From NCBI RefSeq assembly GCF_014655295.1, contig NZ_BNBI01000021.1, positions 1 through 64,000 on the forward strand: a stretch of 64,000 nucleotides of DNA, read 5' to 3'. Shown in pieces: positions 50,000 to 58,264 of this stretch. The position numbers were made by a program, and so were the translations under genes. The DNA comes from Streptomyces fumanus (GTDB taxonomy: Bacteria > Actinomycetota > Actinomycetes > Streptomycetales > Streptomycetaceae). Positions within the stretch are counted from its first letter, which is position 1; each line of letters begins with the position of its first letter. The notes beneath the pieces are model-generated. The model ran no database searches, was not told the origin of the DNA, and saw only the letters and a program-made list of their open reading frames with translations.

Positions 50000-51490
50000 T
50001 CAACCCTGGTCTAGACCGAGCGGGGTACGGGTGCGCAGCGGCGCGGCGAGTTCCGCCAGGGCGCGTTCCAGACCGTGCAGATGGGCGAGGGCGGGTCCGG
50101 CGGCGTGCTCGCGCTCGGCGCGTTCGGGGACGGCTCCGCCGCCGGTGAGAGCCTCGACCGCGGCCTCGACGCGCCAGCAGGCGGCGGCCAGCCGGGCGTC
50201 GTGCGAGGCTTCCGGGTCGGCGGCGACCGCGACCAGGCCGCGGATCTCCCGGGCGCACTCGTCGAGCAGGGCGAGCACCCGGCGGGCCCGCCGCTTGCGG
50301 TGCCGCATCGGGTTGAGCGGGTGCACCAGGGGCGCGACCGAGAGCCGGACCCGGCCGAGCAGCGCCTCCAGTTCGGCGACCCGGGGCGCCGGGTCGGCGC
50401 CCTCCGTGCCGGCCAGGCGGGCGGCGGCCTCGGCGGTGCAGGCGTGCACGCAGCGCAGGGCCCGCTGGATCCAGGCGTCGGTGACGGCGTGCGTGGTGAC
50501 CGGCAGCAACAGCAGCACCGCGAGCGCGGCGCCGAGCGCGCCGACGGCCGTCTCGGCGAGGCGCAGGGCGAGCAGGCCGGGGGTGAGCACGCCGAGCAGG
50601 CCGTAGAGCAACTCGGCGAGGAGGGTGACGCAGAGCATCATCCAGGTGTAGGACACGGCGGCCGAGTAGAAGATGCCGAAGACGCAGCCCGCGGCGAGCA
50701 CGGCCGAGGGCACGGCGGCGCCGTCCACGGGGACGGCGACCAGCAGTCCGAGGCCGATGCCGATGACCGTGCCGAGGACCCGGCGGAAGCCGCGGACCAG
50801 GGTCTCGCCGCGCGAGGTGGTGTTGACGAAGATCCACCAGGTGGCGCCCACCGCCCAGTACCAGCGCTGCCCGGAGACCAGGTGCCCGACGACCAGGGCG
50901 AAGCCCGCACCGGCCGTCGCCTGCACGGCCTGGCGGGTGGTGATCCGGGCGAGTCCGGTGCCGGCCGGCGGGGCGGGCACGGCGGGCGGCGGCAGTCGGC
51001 GCTCGTAGCACCACAGCCCGAAGCGGACCGCGGCGGCGGTGGCCACGGAGAGCAGCACGGCCGCGGACAGCTCGGGCAGTTGCCCGGGGACGGCGTGCAG
51101 GAACTGGGCGATGAAGAAGGTCATGAACGCGAACACGCCGAGGCTGTGGCCGCGCGGACCCCAGCGGCGGGCGTAGACGCCGACGCCGACCACGGCGAGG
51201 AAGGCCAGGTCCCGGGCGACCGGCTGGGCGTGCAGCCCGGCGGCGAGGGCGAGCACGGGCAGCCCGACGACGGGGAGCAGCGCGGTGGTGACCGCCTGGC
51301 CGCGCACGGTGGCGTCGGTGACGGTGAACAGGGCGAGCAGCGCGGCGAGACCGCCGGTGACGGCGCCCGGCAGGGAGTGTCCGGCGAGGCCGCAGAGGGC
51401 GACGGCCGACCCGATGCCGAGCACGGCCCGCCCGGCGAAGCGCAGCCGCACCCGGCCCGGGTCCGGCGCCACGAACATCCGCTTCAGCAC
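50000..51490 (-). CDS. FUSC family membrane protein (second copy)
   Basis: About 496 residues, two blocks of hydrophobic segments and a soluble C-terminal region: ALFTVTDATVRGQAVTTALLPVV, FAFMTFFIAQFLHAVPGQL; second block GQRWYWAVGATWWIFVNTTSRGETL and RVLGTVIGIGLGLLVAV, the conserved FUSC C-terminal module. Probable exporter or permease of an aromatic or related compound. The start is uncertain (GTG 51490, or 51508); I used 51490. It is divergent from an Lrp gene with a palindrome between. Confidence 0.85.
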   Translation of the reverse strand: MLKRMFVAPDPGRVRLRFAGRAVLGIGSAVALCGLAGHSLPGAVTGGLAALLALFTVTDATVRGQAVTTALLPVVGLPVLALAAGLHAQPVARDLAFLAVVGVGVYARRWGPRGHSLGVFAFMTFFIAQFLHAVPGQLPELSAAVLLSVATAAAVRFGLWCYERRLPPPAVPAPPAGTGLARITTRQAVQATAGAGFALVVGHLVSGQRWYWAVGATWWIFVNTTSRGETLVRGFRRVLGTVIGIGLGLLVAVPVDGAAVPSAVLAAGCVFGIFYSAAVSYTWMMLCVTLLAELLYGLLGVLTPGLLALRLAETAVGALGAALAVLLLLPVTTHAVTDAWIQRALRCVHACTAEAAARLAGTEGADPAPRVAELEALLGRVRLSVAPLVHPLNPMRHRKRRARRVLALLDECAREIRGLVAVAADPEASHDARLAAACWRVEAAVEALTGGGAVPERAEREHAAGPALAHLHGLERALAELAAPLRTRTPLGLDQG

Positions 51491-51623
51491 TGAGTACCGC
51501 CCCCTCACTTCCCTCGGTCCCGGACGGCACGTGGACCGCCGACGGGGCGGCACGTGTTCCGGCATGAAAAAGGCGCCGCGGGGTCCGCAGCGCCATCGAC
51601 CCCTCCATATCAACATCACTGCC

Positions 51624-51641
51624 ACCAGTTGCTCAACTGGT
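51624..51641. promoter_or_regulatory. Perfect palindrome between FUSC and Lrp genes
   Basis: ACCAGTTG-ct-CAACTGGT, 8-bp perfect arms. Together with a TACAGT box at 51664-51669 for the Lrp transcript, it is a good candidate Lrp-family operator controlling both genes. Confidence 0.6.
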
Positions 51642-51741
51642 CTCCGTAGAGGTGTGCCATTGGTACAGTGCTGACGGTCTTCCTAAGGCCAACGGGGAGC
51701 CATTGGCCGAGGCAGAGAGCGGAGAGCGGAGAGGGGACACC

Positions 51742-52218
51742 GTGGCGGTGGACGTGCTGGACACCCGCATCCTGCGGTTGCTGCTGGAGCAGCCGCGCAC
51801 CAGCGTGCGCGAGTACGCCCGCATCCTCGGGGTCGCCCGGGGCACCGTGCAGGCCCGGCTGGACAGGCTGGAGCGGGACGGCGTGATCACCGGCACCGGT
51901 CCCAGCCTCTCCCCCGCCGCGCTCGGCCATCCGGTGCTGGCCTTCGTCCACATCGAGGTCACCCAGGGCCATCTCGACGACGTCGGGGACGCGCTGGCCG
52001 AGGTCCCCGAGATCGTCGAGGCGTTCTCGATCACGGGCGGCGGGGATCTGCTGACCCGGGTGGTGGCGCGGGACAACGCGCACCTGGAGGACGTGATCCA
52101 GAAGCTGATCAGCCTGCCCGGCGTGGTCCGCACCCGCACGGAGGTGGCCCTGCGCGAGCGGGTCCCGCACCGGCTGCTCCCGCTGGTGGAGTCGCTCGGC
52201 CGTACGACCGGGAAGTGA
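51742..52218 (+). CDS. Lrp/AsnC-family transcriptional regulator
   Basis: 158 residues. N-terminal HTH (LDTRILRLLLEQPRTSVREY, ARILGVARGTVQARLDRLE) and C-terminal RAM ligand-binding domain (AFVHIEVTQGHLDDVGDAL; FSITGGGDLLTRVVARDN). GTG at 51742 has GAGGGG 5 bp upstream. Senses an amino acid or related metabolite. The FUSC gene is the divergent neighbour and probable target; a pairing of Lrp with an exporter recalls LysE/ArgP-like circuits, but the ligand is unknown. Confidence 0.9.
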   Translation: MAVDVLDTRILRLLLEQPRTSVREYARILGVARGTVQARLDRLERDGVITGTGPSLSPAALGHPVLAFVHIEVTQGHLDDVGDALAEVPEIVEAFSITGGGDLLTRVVARDNAHLEDVIQKLISLPGVVRTRTEVALRERVPHRLLPLVESLGRTTGK

Positions 52219-52268
52219 ACCGCTCGTACGCGGGTCGATGCACGGGGCTCAGTGGGTGTGGGGTGTTA

Positions 52269-52365
52269 CGGGCCGGGAGCAGCGGGGCGCGTCGCGGGAC
52301 GGGAGTCGCGGGGCGTTGCGGGCCGGGAGCAGCGGGGCGCGTCGCGGGACGGGAGTCGCGGGGCG
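52269..52365. repeat. 50-bp tandem repeat in the spacer before DUF4142
   Basis: A 47-base segment (52269-52315) is repeated exactly at 52319-52365, a 50-bp period, followed by a partial third copy (CGTCGCGGGGC) to about 52380. It fills most of the 250-bp gap between the Lrp gene and the DUF4142 gene. No gene is seen there. Confidence 0.9.
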
Positions 52366-52471
52366 CGTCGCGGGGCGGGGGTAACGGAGGACACACGCGC
52401 GGCGGTGACTGGTTCGCCGTCGGCGTCCGTATCCCCCGGTGTCCGAGCCTGTCCTCACCCCAGGAGGAGCC

Positions 52472-53218
52472 ATGCGCGTCACGCGCGCCACCGCGGGAAC
52501 CGCCTTCGTCTGCGGTGCCCTGGTCCTCACCCTCACCGCGCTCGCCTACCCGACCGTGCTCGGGGTGCGGAACACGACCGGCGGCCCGGACCGGATCGTC
52601 GCCGAGACCCGCTACGGGCCGCTCACCGAGGCCGACCGGGACTTCGTGGTCAAGGTCCGGGCCGCCGGGCTGTGGGAGCACCCGCTCGGGCTGCTGGCCA
52701 TGGAACGGGGGACGACACCGGAGATGAAGGAGGCCGGTGAGCACCTGGTCGTGGGGCACTCCCGGCTCGACGCCACCTGCCGCCGGATCGCGATCGAGCT
52801 GGGGATCACGCTGCCCAACCGGGCCTCGCCGCAGCAGCAGCGGTTCGTGGCCTCCGTGACGGGCAGCACGGGCAAGCAGTTCGACACCACCGCGGTCAAC
52901 ATCATGCGGGTGACCCACGGGCAGATCTTCCCGGCCATCGCCACCATCCGCGCCAACACCGGGAACAGCCTGGTCCGCCTGCTCGCCGACCAGGCCAACG
53001 ACACCGTCCTGGACCACATCACGGTCCTGGAGAAGACCGGGCTGGTCAACTTCGACCAGACCAACTTCCAGCAGACCGCCGCGCCGAAGCTGCCCGCCGA
53101 CCAGGTGACGCCGCCGGCGCCGCAGCCGGGCGAGCCGGTGCTGTCGCTGACCCAGCCGCCGGGACTGGACGTGAACACCACGTCCCCGGCGCCGAGCACC
53201 GACCCGGCCATGCGCTGA
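52472..53218 (+). CDS. DUF4142 domain protein, probably exported
   Basis: 248 residues. An N-terminal hydrophobic segment (residues about 8-30) suggests membrane anchoring or a signal peptide without a clear cleavage site. The DUF4142 ferritin-like helix bundle follows: LTEADRDFVVKVRAAGLWEH, MKEAGEHLVVGHSRLDATCR, FDTTAVNIMRVTHGQIFPA. The Pro-rich C-terminus is disordered. AGGAGGAG precedes the ATG. Function of the family is unknown. Confidence 0.87.
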   Translation: MRVTRATAGTAFVCGALVLTLTALAYPTVLGVRNTTGGPDRIVAETRYGPLTEADRDFVVKVRAAGLWEHPLGLLAMERGTTPEMKEAGEHLVVGHSRLDATCRRIAIELGITLPNRASPQQQRFVASVTGSTGKQFDTTAVNIMRVTHGQIFPAIATIRANTGNSLVRLLADQANDTVLDHITVLEKTGLVNFDQTNFQQTAAPKLPADQVTPPAPQPGEPVLSLTQPPGLDVNTTSPAPSTDPAMR

Positions 53219-53236
53219 CCGGACCCGCCAAGGGCG

Positions 53237-54037
53237 CTACGGGCGGCGGCGGGGCCGGCCGCCCTTCTGCCCCTTGGGGGCGCGGCGGGGGCCGCCGGTC
53301 TGCTGCGCGCGGCCGCCACCGCCGCGCTCCGGCTTCTTCGCGCCGGACCTCTTCGCGTCGGACTTCTTCGCGTCGGGCTTCTTGGTACCGGCCTTCTTCG
53401 TGTCGGCCTCGGTCCGCTGACGGCCCCGGGTGCTGTTGACGGTGCGGCCCCGGACGACGCCGATGAAGTCCTCCACCAGGTCGGTGTGCGCCTCCACCGG
53501 CCAGGACAGCGCCACACCGGAGGCGGGGGCGTCGGTCAGCGGGCGGTGGGTGAGGTCCTTGCGGTGGTGCAGCCGGGCCAGGGACAGCGGCACGACCAGC
53601 ACGCCGATGCCCGCCGCGACCAGTTCGACGGCGTCCGCCGTGGTGGCGGGGCGTTCCAGGGCGGGCCGGCCGGGCGGCGCCTGCCAGCCGAGCACGTCGT
53701 CCAGGGGGTGCAGCACGATCTCGTCCGCCAGGTCGTCGACGCCCACCTCGTCGGCCGCCGTGACGAGGTGGTCCTTGGGGACGACGACGACCGTCGTCTC
53801 CGTGTAGAGGGGGATCGCACTGAGCACGTCCCGGTCGACGGGCAGCCGGACCAGTCCCGCGTCCGCCTCCCCGGCCAGCAGCGCGCCGGGCGCCTCGGCG
53901 GCGGTCACCTGGGTCAGCTCCAGCGGGACGCCGGGCTGCCGCTCGCGCCAGATCCGCACCCACTTGTCGGGCATCACACCGGGGACGTACACGAGGCGGA
54001 ACGAGGGGGCGGCTGCCGGGTCTTCCGAGGCTGTCAC
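53237..54037 (-). CDS. LysR substrate-binding domain protein without HTH
   Basis: 266 residues. Residues about 12-195 match the periplasmic-binding-like effector domain of LysR regulators (FRLVYVPGVMPDKWVRIWRE, EADAGLVRLPVD, VAAGIGVLVVPLSLARL), but there is no N-terminal HTH: the start at 54037 begins the domain. From about residue 200 a Lys/Arg-rich tail with repeated KK/DAKK/GAKK units resembles histone H1-like DNA-binding tails. Divergent from DUF5997 (57 bp), a pairing I recall as conserved. Could be a transcription factor with split DNA binding. Confidence 0.87.
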   Translation of the reverse strand: MTASEDPAAAPSFRLVYVPGVMPDKWVRIWRERQPGVPLELTQVTAAEAPGALLAGEADAGLVRLPVDRDVLSAIPLYTETTVVVVPKDHLVTAADEVGVDDLADEIVLHPLDDVLGWQAPPGRPALERPATTADAVELVAAGIGVLVVPLSLARLHHRKDLTHRPLTDAPASGVALSWPVEAHTDLVEDFIGVVRGRTVNSTRGRQRTEADTKKAGTKKPDAKKSDAKRSGAKKPERGGGGRAQQTGGPRRAPKGQKGGRPRRRP

Positions 54038-54094
54038 CTGGCCAGGTTACCGGCCGTGGTCAGGGGTCGCGCACATGCTCGATACCCTGGAGGA

Positions 54095-54490
54095 ATGACC
54101 GAGCACCAGAGCACCCAGACGATGAAGCCCGCGACCGCGGCGAAGAAGCTGGGTGTGTACCTCGACGCCACCCCCGCCGACTTCCGGGACGGCACGGTGA
54201 CCCGCGCCGAGCTGAACGCGCTCCAGGCCGACCCGCCGCAGTGGCTGCGGGACCTGCGGCGCGACGGTCCGCACCCCCGGCCGGTGGTCGCCGCCAAGCT
54301 GGGCGTCTCCATCGCCGGTCTGCGCCGCGGCGGGGTCACCGAGGCGCTCACCACCGAGCAGATCGAGGCGCTCAAGGAGGAGCGGCCCGAGTGGCTGGAG
54401 CGGGAGCGCGCCGTGCAGGCCGACGTCCGCAAGGAGGCGGCCCGGGTGAAGAAGCTGCACGCCGAGCGCGCCGCCGGGGCCGAGGGCTGA
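54095..54490 (+). CDS. DUF5997 family protein
   Basis: 131 residues, all-helical, charged. Two stretches look like short HTH-type elements: TAAKKLGVYLDATPADFRDG and VVAAKLGVSIAGLRRGGV, and a Lys/Arg/Glu-rich C-terminal helix. No signal peptide. TACCCT (54083-54088) ends 6 bases before the ATG, and an adjacent GGAGGA is too close to serve as SD, so the mRNA is probably leaderless. Function unknown; partner of the LysR-domain protein is inferred from position. Confidence 0.82.
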   Translation: MTEHQSTQTMKPATAAKKLGVYLDATPADFRDGTVTRAELNALQADPPQWLRDLRRDGPHPRPVVAAKLGVSIAGLRRGGVTEALTTEQIEALKEERPEWLERERAVQADVRKEAARVKKLHAERAAGAEG

Positions 54491-54503
54491 GCCCCTCGGC
54501 AGG

Positions 54504-55040
54504 TCAGCCGCCCGCTCCGGCATCCGGTCCGGCACTCGGGCCGGCAGGCGGTCCGGCAGGCGGTCCGGCATCCGGTCCGGCAGTCAGGGCTTCGCGTACG
54601 GCGAAGCCGCCCCGCCCGTCGAAGGTCACCTCGTACACGGCGTCGAAGCCGTCGGCGGGGGTGGGGCGGCGCAGCCTGCTCAGGGTGGCGCGGACGCCGG
54701 TCTCCGGGACCCGGTCGCGGCCCGCGCGGGCGGCGTTGCGCCGGAGCGAGCCGGCGGGGTCGGGCGGGAACCAGTAGGCGGCGACCCGGGCACCGTAGGT
54801 GTGCCCGGCCGCCACCAGCGGGGCCCACTCCTGCGGGGAGGGGTTGGTGTTGTCGACCACCACCGGGCGGCCCTCGGCGAGCGCCCGGCCGACCTCCCGC
54901 ATCTGCCGGGCCTGCTTGTGCCGGGCGCTCCTCGGATAGCGGTCCTTGCTCACCCGTACCCAGCGGCCGCTGAACCGCTGCCCGGCGAAGGTGGACTTCC
55001 CGGCGGCCTGGAGTCCGACCAGGACCGCCAGTTCGGGCAT
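54504..55040 (-). CDS. P-loop ATPase/kinase (polynucleotide kinase-like)
   Basis: 178 residues. Walker A GLQAAGKST at about 9-17, followed by RPVVVDNTNPSPQEW, the DNTN region of PNK-like and zeta-toxin-like kinases, and AYWFPPDPAGSLRRNAAR. Phosphorylates a nucleic-acid end or small molecule; unknown. The last 25 residues are PAG/PPAG repeats from a 12-bp DNA repeat. Last gene of the four-gene minus operon; starts 5 bp after DUF1360. Confidence 0.85.
   Translation of the reverse strand: MPELAVLVGLQAAGKSTFAGQRFSGRWVRVSKDRYPRSARHKQARQMREVGRALAEGRPVVVDNTNPSPQEWAPLVAAGHTYGARVAAYWFPPDPAGSLRRNAARAGRDRVPETGVRATLSRLRRPTPADGFDAVYEVTFDGRGGFAVREALTAGPDAGPPAGPPAGPSAGPDAGAGG
54516..54587. repeat. Six 12-bp tandem repeats in the kinase 3' end
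   Basis: Units of TCCGGCAnncGG at 54516, 54528, 54540, 54552, 54564 and 54576, coding the PPAG/PDAG tail. The repeat preserves the reading frame. Confidence 0.85.
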
Positions 55041-55045
55041 GTCCG

Positions 55046-55537
55046 TCAGACCCCGGACTTCTTCTCGGTCAGGCTCCACGCGTACTGCAGCCAGTCCGAC
55101 AGGGCGACCGCGCTCAGGCCGGCGGTCACCAGCCGGGTGGCCCGGGGCGCGCAGGCGTACGAGGCGACGAGCCCGCCGGCCACCCACGCGGAGGTGCAGA
55201 ACGGGCAGGTCATCAGGTCGCCGACGGCCCGTTGCAGACCGGTGCCGCGCGAGGTGTCGTTGACCTCGGGGCCACCGGCCGCGCTCTCCCGGCGGGTGAA
55301 CGGTGCCCGCAGGAAACTGGTCACCTTGGCCTTGGACAGCAGCCGGGACGCCTTGAAGGTGGCCGTGGCCAGCAGCGCCAGGTCCCACGGCGGCACCCCG
55401 TCGGGCAGCCGCACCCCGCGCCGACGCGCGACCGCGGTGAACACCCCGGCCCCCGCCGCGAAGGTCGTCGCCAGGGCGGCGTACCCGCCGAGCGGCGTGT
55501 CCTCCTCCGCCCCGTAAGGCCGTTCACCGTCGGTCAT
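55046..55537 (-). CDS. DUF1360 domain protein
   Basis: 163 residues. Segments PPWDLALLATATFKASRLLSK and VGDLMTCPFCTSAWVAGGLV with the CPFC motif define DUF1360, a membrane-associated family of unknown role. The ATG at 55537 overlaps the DUF2267 stop by 14 bp. Member of a four-gene operon after the glycosyltransferase. Confidence 0.87.
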   Translation of the reverse strand: MTDGERPYGAEEDTPLGGYAALATTFAAGAGVFTAVARRRGVRLPDGVPPWDLALLATATFKASRLLSKAKVTSFLRAPFTRRESAAGGPEVNDTSRGTGLQRAVGDLMTCPFCTSAWVAGGLVASYACAPRATRLVTAGLSAVALSDWLQYAWSLTEKKSGV

Positions 55538-55943
55538 GCGTGCCTCCTTCGCGGACCGTGCGGTCCTCCGTACGGCCGAACAGGTCCGCCCAGTCGGGCG
55601 GCAGTTGATCCAGAAGATGGCCGACCTGGCCCGCGGACACCGTCTCGGCGACCGTGGACAGGACGGCACCGGTGTCCCACTCCGCGGTGCGCGGGCGGGC
55701 CCCGGTCTGCTCCGCCACCCGCCGCAGGAACTCCTCGCGGTCGAACGGCTCGGGGCGTCCCCGCTCCAGGCGGAGCGCGTCGTCCAGCGGGGCGGGCAAC
55801 TGCTCCGCCAGATCGGTGGCCTCCTCGGGCACGATCCGGGACGCGAGGACCCACAGCACCGCCTCGGTGACCTGTTCGGCCTCCTCCTGGCTGTGGTACT
55901 CGCCGCGGTCGCGGACCCGGGCCAGGAATTCGTCCGCTCTCAT
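55524..55943 (-). CDS. DUF2267 domain protein
   Basis: 139 residues in two similar halves, as in DUF2267: MRADEFLARVRDRGEYHSQEE, then PFDREEFLRRVAEQTGARPRT, each followed by AxxVLxxL-like helices. Function unknown; acidic and helical. The ATG at 55943 follows GAGG with 6-bp spacing; the ATG at 55958 lies within that SD. Located 11 bp from the glycosyltransferase stop. Confidence 0.87.
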   Translation of the reverse strand: MRADEFLARVRDRGEYHSQEEAEQVTEAVLWVLASRIVPEEATDLAEQLPAPLDDALRLERGRPEPFDREEFLRRVAEQTGARPRTAEWDTGAVLSTVAETVSAGQVGHLLDQLPPDWADLFGRTEDRTVREGGTHDRR

Positions 55944-55954
55944 CACGTGCCTCC

Positions 55955-57163
55955 TCATGTCGATCCCTGCCCGGGTGCCCTCGGGTCGCGGACGGTAACC
56001 GGCTCCCGCCGATGCCCGGCGAGGGCCAGCGCGAGGGTCACCGGGTCGTCCCGGAAGAGGGCCTGACCGGCGGCGATCCGTTCCCGGCGGAGGGGACCGC
56101 CGGCGGTGAGGCGGCGCAGCGCGGCGAGCAGGGCCGGGCCGTCGGGCGCCGCCTCCGTCAGGCCCAGCGCGGCCATGCGCCGCACGCCGTCGGCGCCGTG
56201 CCCCGGGATCGGGCGGTGCCCGACGACCGGGAGACCGGCGGCGAGGGCCTGTACGGCGGTCTGGCCGGCGGCGTTGTCGACCAGGGCGCGGGCGGCGTGC
56301 AGCAGGCCGGGCATGTCGGTCACCCAGCCCAGGGCGAGCACCCCCGGCACGCCGGACAGCTCGCGGCGCAGCCGCTCGTTCGTCCCGCACAGCACCACGG
56401 GCAGGAAACCGTGCCCGGCCAGCATCCGGACGGTGGTGTCCAGGCGCGAGGCGACGCCCCAGGCACCGGAGGACAGCAGCACCGGCGGGCGGCCGGGCGC
56501 GTGCCGCGCGAACAGCCGCCGCCAGCCCTCCGCCCCGGTGCCCTCCGTGAAGCCCGGCGCCACCACCGGACCGCACACCGCGGCGGACGCCCCGATGCCC
56601 TCCCGCACCTGGCGGGCGGCGTCCTCGGTGAGGCAGAGGTACTGGTCGTTGCCGGGGTGCAGCCACTGCCGGTGGACCAGGAAGTCGATCACCAGGACGA
56701 CGCTGGGCACGGGCAGCTCGCCCCGGGCCCGGAGATGGCCGGTGATCTGCGCGCCGACATGGAAGACGGGCACCACCACATCGGCGCCGGTCCGGTCGAC
56801 GAGGTCCCGCAGCCGACGGCCGGCCAGCCGGGCGAGGGCGGTGTCGCCGGGGCGGCGGCCGGGGCCAGGGCGCAGGAAGAGGCGGTACAGGGCCGCGTAA
56901 GCCCAGGGGAGGTGGCGTACCGACGTCCGGTAGAAGTGCCGCAGCCCGGCGCCGAGCCGGTACGGCAGCAGGTCCAGGACATCGGCGGTCACCGCGTCGG
57001 CGCCGCGCTCCCGGGCACGGCGGACCAGCTCGGCGGCGACCGTGTCGTGCCCGGCACCCATGCGGGCGCTGAGCACCAGCAGCGTTCCGGCGGACGGTGC
57101 GGGCGGTGCGGGCGGGGGCGCGGGGCCGGCGGGGGACGGGGACGCGGAGACCGCAGGGGTCAT
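55955..57163 (-). CDS. GT28-like glycosyltransferase (MGDG synthase/processive type)
   Basis: 402 residues. MurG/MGDG synthase-like GT-B fold: LVLSARMGAGHDTVAAELVRR with the MGAGH loop, FRTSVRHLPWAYAALYRLF, and C-terminal GWVTDMPGLLHAARALVDNAAGQTAVQALAAGLPVVGHRPIPGH. Transfers a sugar from UDP-sugar to a lipid or carotenoid-type acceptor at the membrane. Pro/Ala-rich N-terminus (about 30 residues) and no clear SD; the start is uncertain. First gene of the operon with DUF2267, DUF1360 and the kinase. Confidence 0.87.
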   Translation of the reverse strand: MTPAVSASPSPAGPAPPPAPPAPSAGTLLVLSARMGAGHDTVAAELVRRARERGADAVTADVLDLLPYRLGAGLRHFYRTSVRHLPWAYAALYRLFLRPGPGRRPGDTALARLAGRRLRDLVDRTGADVVVPVFHVGAQITGHLRARGELPVPSVVLVIDFLVHRQWLHPGNDQYLCLTEDAARQVREGIGASAAVCGPVVAPGFTEGTGAEGWRRLFARHAPGRPPVLLSSGAWGVASRLDTTVRMLAGHGFLPVVLCGTNERLRRELSGVPGVLALGWVTDMPGLLHAARALVDNAAGQTAVQALAAGLPVVGHRPIPGHGADGVRRMAALGLTEAAPDGPALLAALRRLTAGGPLRRERIAAGQALFRDDPVTLALALAGHRREPVTVRDPRAPGQGST

Positions 57164-57403
57164 GGGCGGGGACGGGGGCGGGGGTGAGGAGGCAGGCGGG
57201 GGCGGGGACTGCGGGCGGGGCGGGTCGGTGGGGCGCACGGGGGTCGGGGTTGCCCGCCCACCGCGGAGCAAACCGTACAAACAGGGACGTTTCACCTGCC
57301 GCTCGCCGGGAACTCCAAGACCGCCCGTCCCGCCGGACGCCGGAGCGACGACCGCCGGTCGACCGCTCGGCCGGTGACCGGCCCGCAGCCGAGGTGGTCC
57401 GTC

Positions 57404-58258
57404 ATGGTCCCTGCGTTCTCCCGCGCCCGGTCTCTGTCCGCGCCGCCGGCCACCGCGCCCGGCGCGGACTCCGCGAAGGCCGTCCGGCACCCGGACCCGG
57501 CGGCCACCCGGACCCGTACCGCCCTGGTGACCGGGGCGTCGTCCGGGATCGGCGCGGCCGTGGCCAGGCTGCTGGGCGACGAGGGCACCTGGGACCTGGT
57601 GCTCAGCGGACGCGACCCGGCGCGGCTGCGGGCCGTCGCCGAGGAGGCGTCGGCCACCGCCTTCGCCGCCGACCTCACCGAGCCGGGCGCCGACCGGCGG
57701 CTCGCCGACTTCACCCTGGCCGCCGTGGGCGGCCCGGTGGACCTGCTGGTGGCGGGCGCCGGGATCGGCTGGGCCGGGCAGTTCCGCGAGATGCCCCCGC
57801 ACGCCATCGACGAGGTGTTCGGCACCGACGTGATCGCCACCCTGCGGCTGGTACGGCTGCTGCTGCCGGGCATGGTGGCCGCCGGCACCGGCCGGGTGGT
57901 GCTGGTCGGGTCGCTGGCGGGCGCGGTCGGGGTGCGGGACGAGGCCGTGTACTCCGCCGCCAAGGCCGCGCTGGGCACCTTCGCCGACGCCCTGCGCTAC
58001 GAGCTGCGCGGCACCGGTGTCGGGGTCAGCCATGTGGTGCCCGGGGTCGTCGACACCCCGTTCTTCGAACGCCGTGGCAAGCCCTACCGGCGGTCCCGGC
58101 CGCGCCCGGTCCCGGCGGAGCGGGTCGCCGAGGCGGTCCGCGCCGCGGCCGAGCGCGGTCTCGCCGAGGTGTACGTGCCGGGCTGGCTCCGGCTGCCCTG
58201 CCGGGTCCGGGGGGCGGCGCCGGGGCTCTACCGGTTGCTGGCCGGCCGGTTCGGATGA
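57404..58258 (+). CDS. SDR family short-chain dehydrogenase
   Basis: 284 residues. NAD(P)-binding TGASSGIG (about 42-49), catalytic Ser in VLVGSLAG, YSAAK site (Y about 185) and PGVVDTPFFERRG. Oxidoreductase of the cytoplasm; the C-terminal hydrophobic RLPCRVRGAAPGLYRLLAGR may touch the membrane. Start at ATG 57404 with GAGG upstream; a GTG at 57374 would add ten residues. 6 bp before the DMT transporter gene: same operon. Confidence 0.9.
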   Translation: MVPAFSRARSLSAPPATAPGADSAKAVRHPDPAATRTRTALVTGASSGIGAAVARLLGDEGTWDLVLSGRDPARLRAVAEEASATAFAADLTEPGADRRLADFTLAAVGGPVDLLVAGAGIGWAGQFREMPPHAIDEVFGTDVIATLRLVRLLLPGMVAAGTGRVVLVGSLAGAVGVRDEAVYSAAKAALGTFADALRYELRGTGVGVSHVVPGVVDTPFFERRGKPYRRSRPRPVPAERVAEAVRAAAERGLAEVYVPGWLRLPCRVRGAAPGLYRLLAGRFG

Positions 58259-58264
58259 GCGGCG

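Noticed and set aside
52269-52380. CRISPR array
   Set aside because: Direct repeats are adjacent with no variable spacers and no cas genes nearby.
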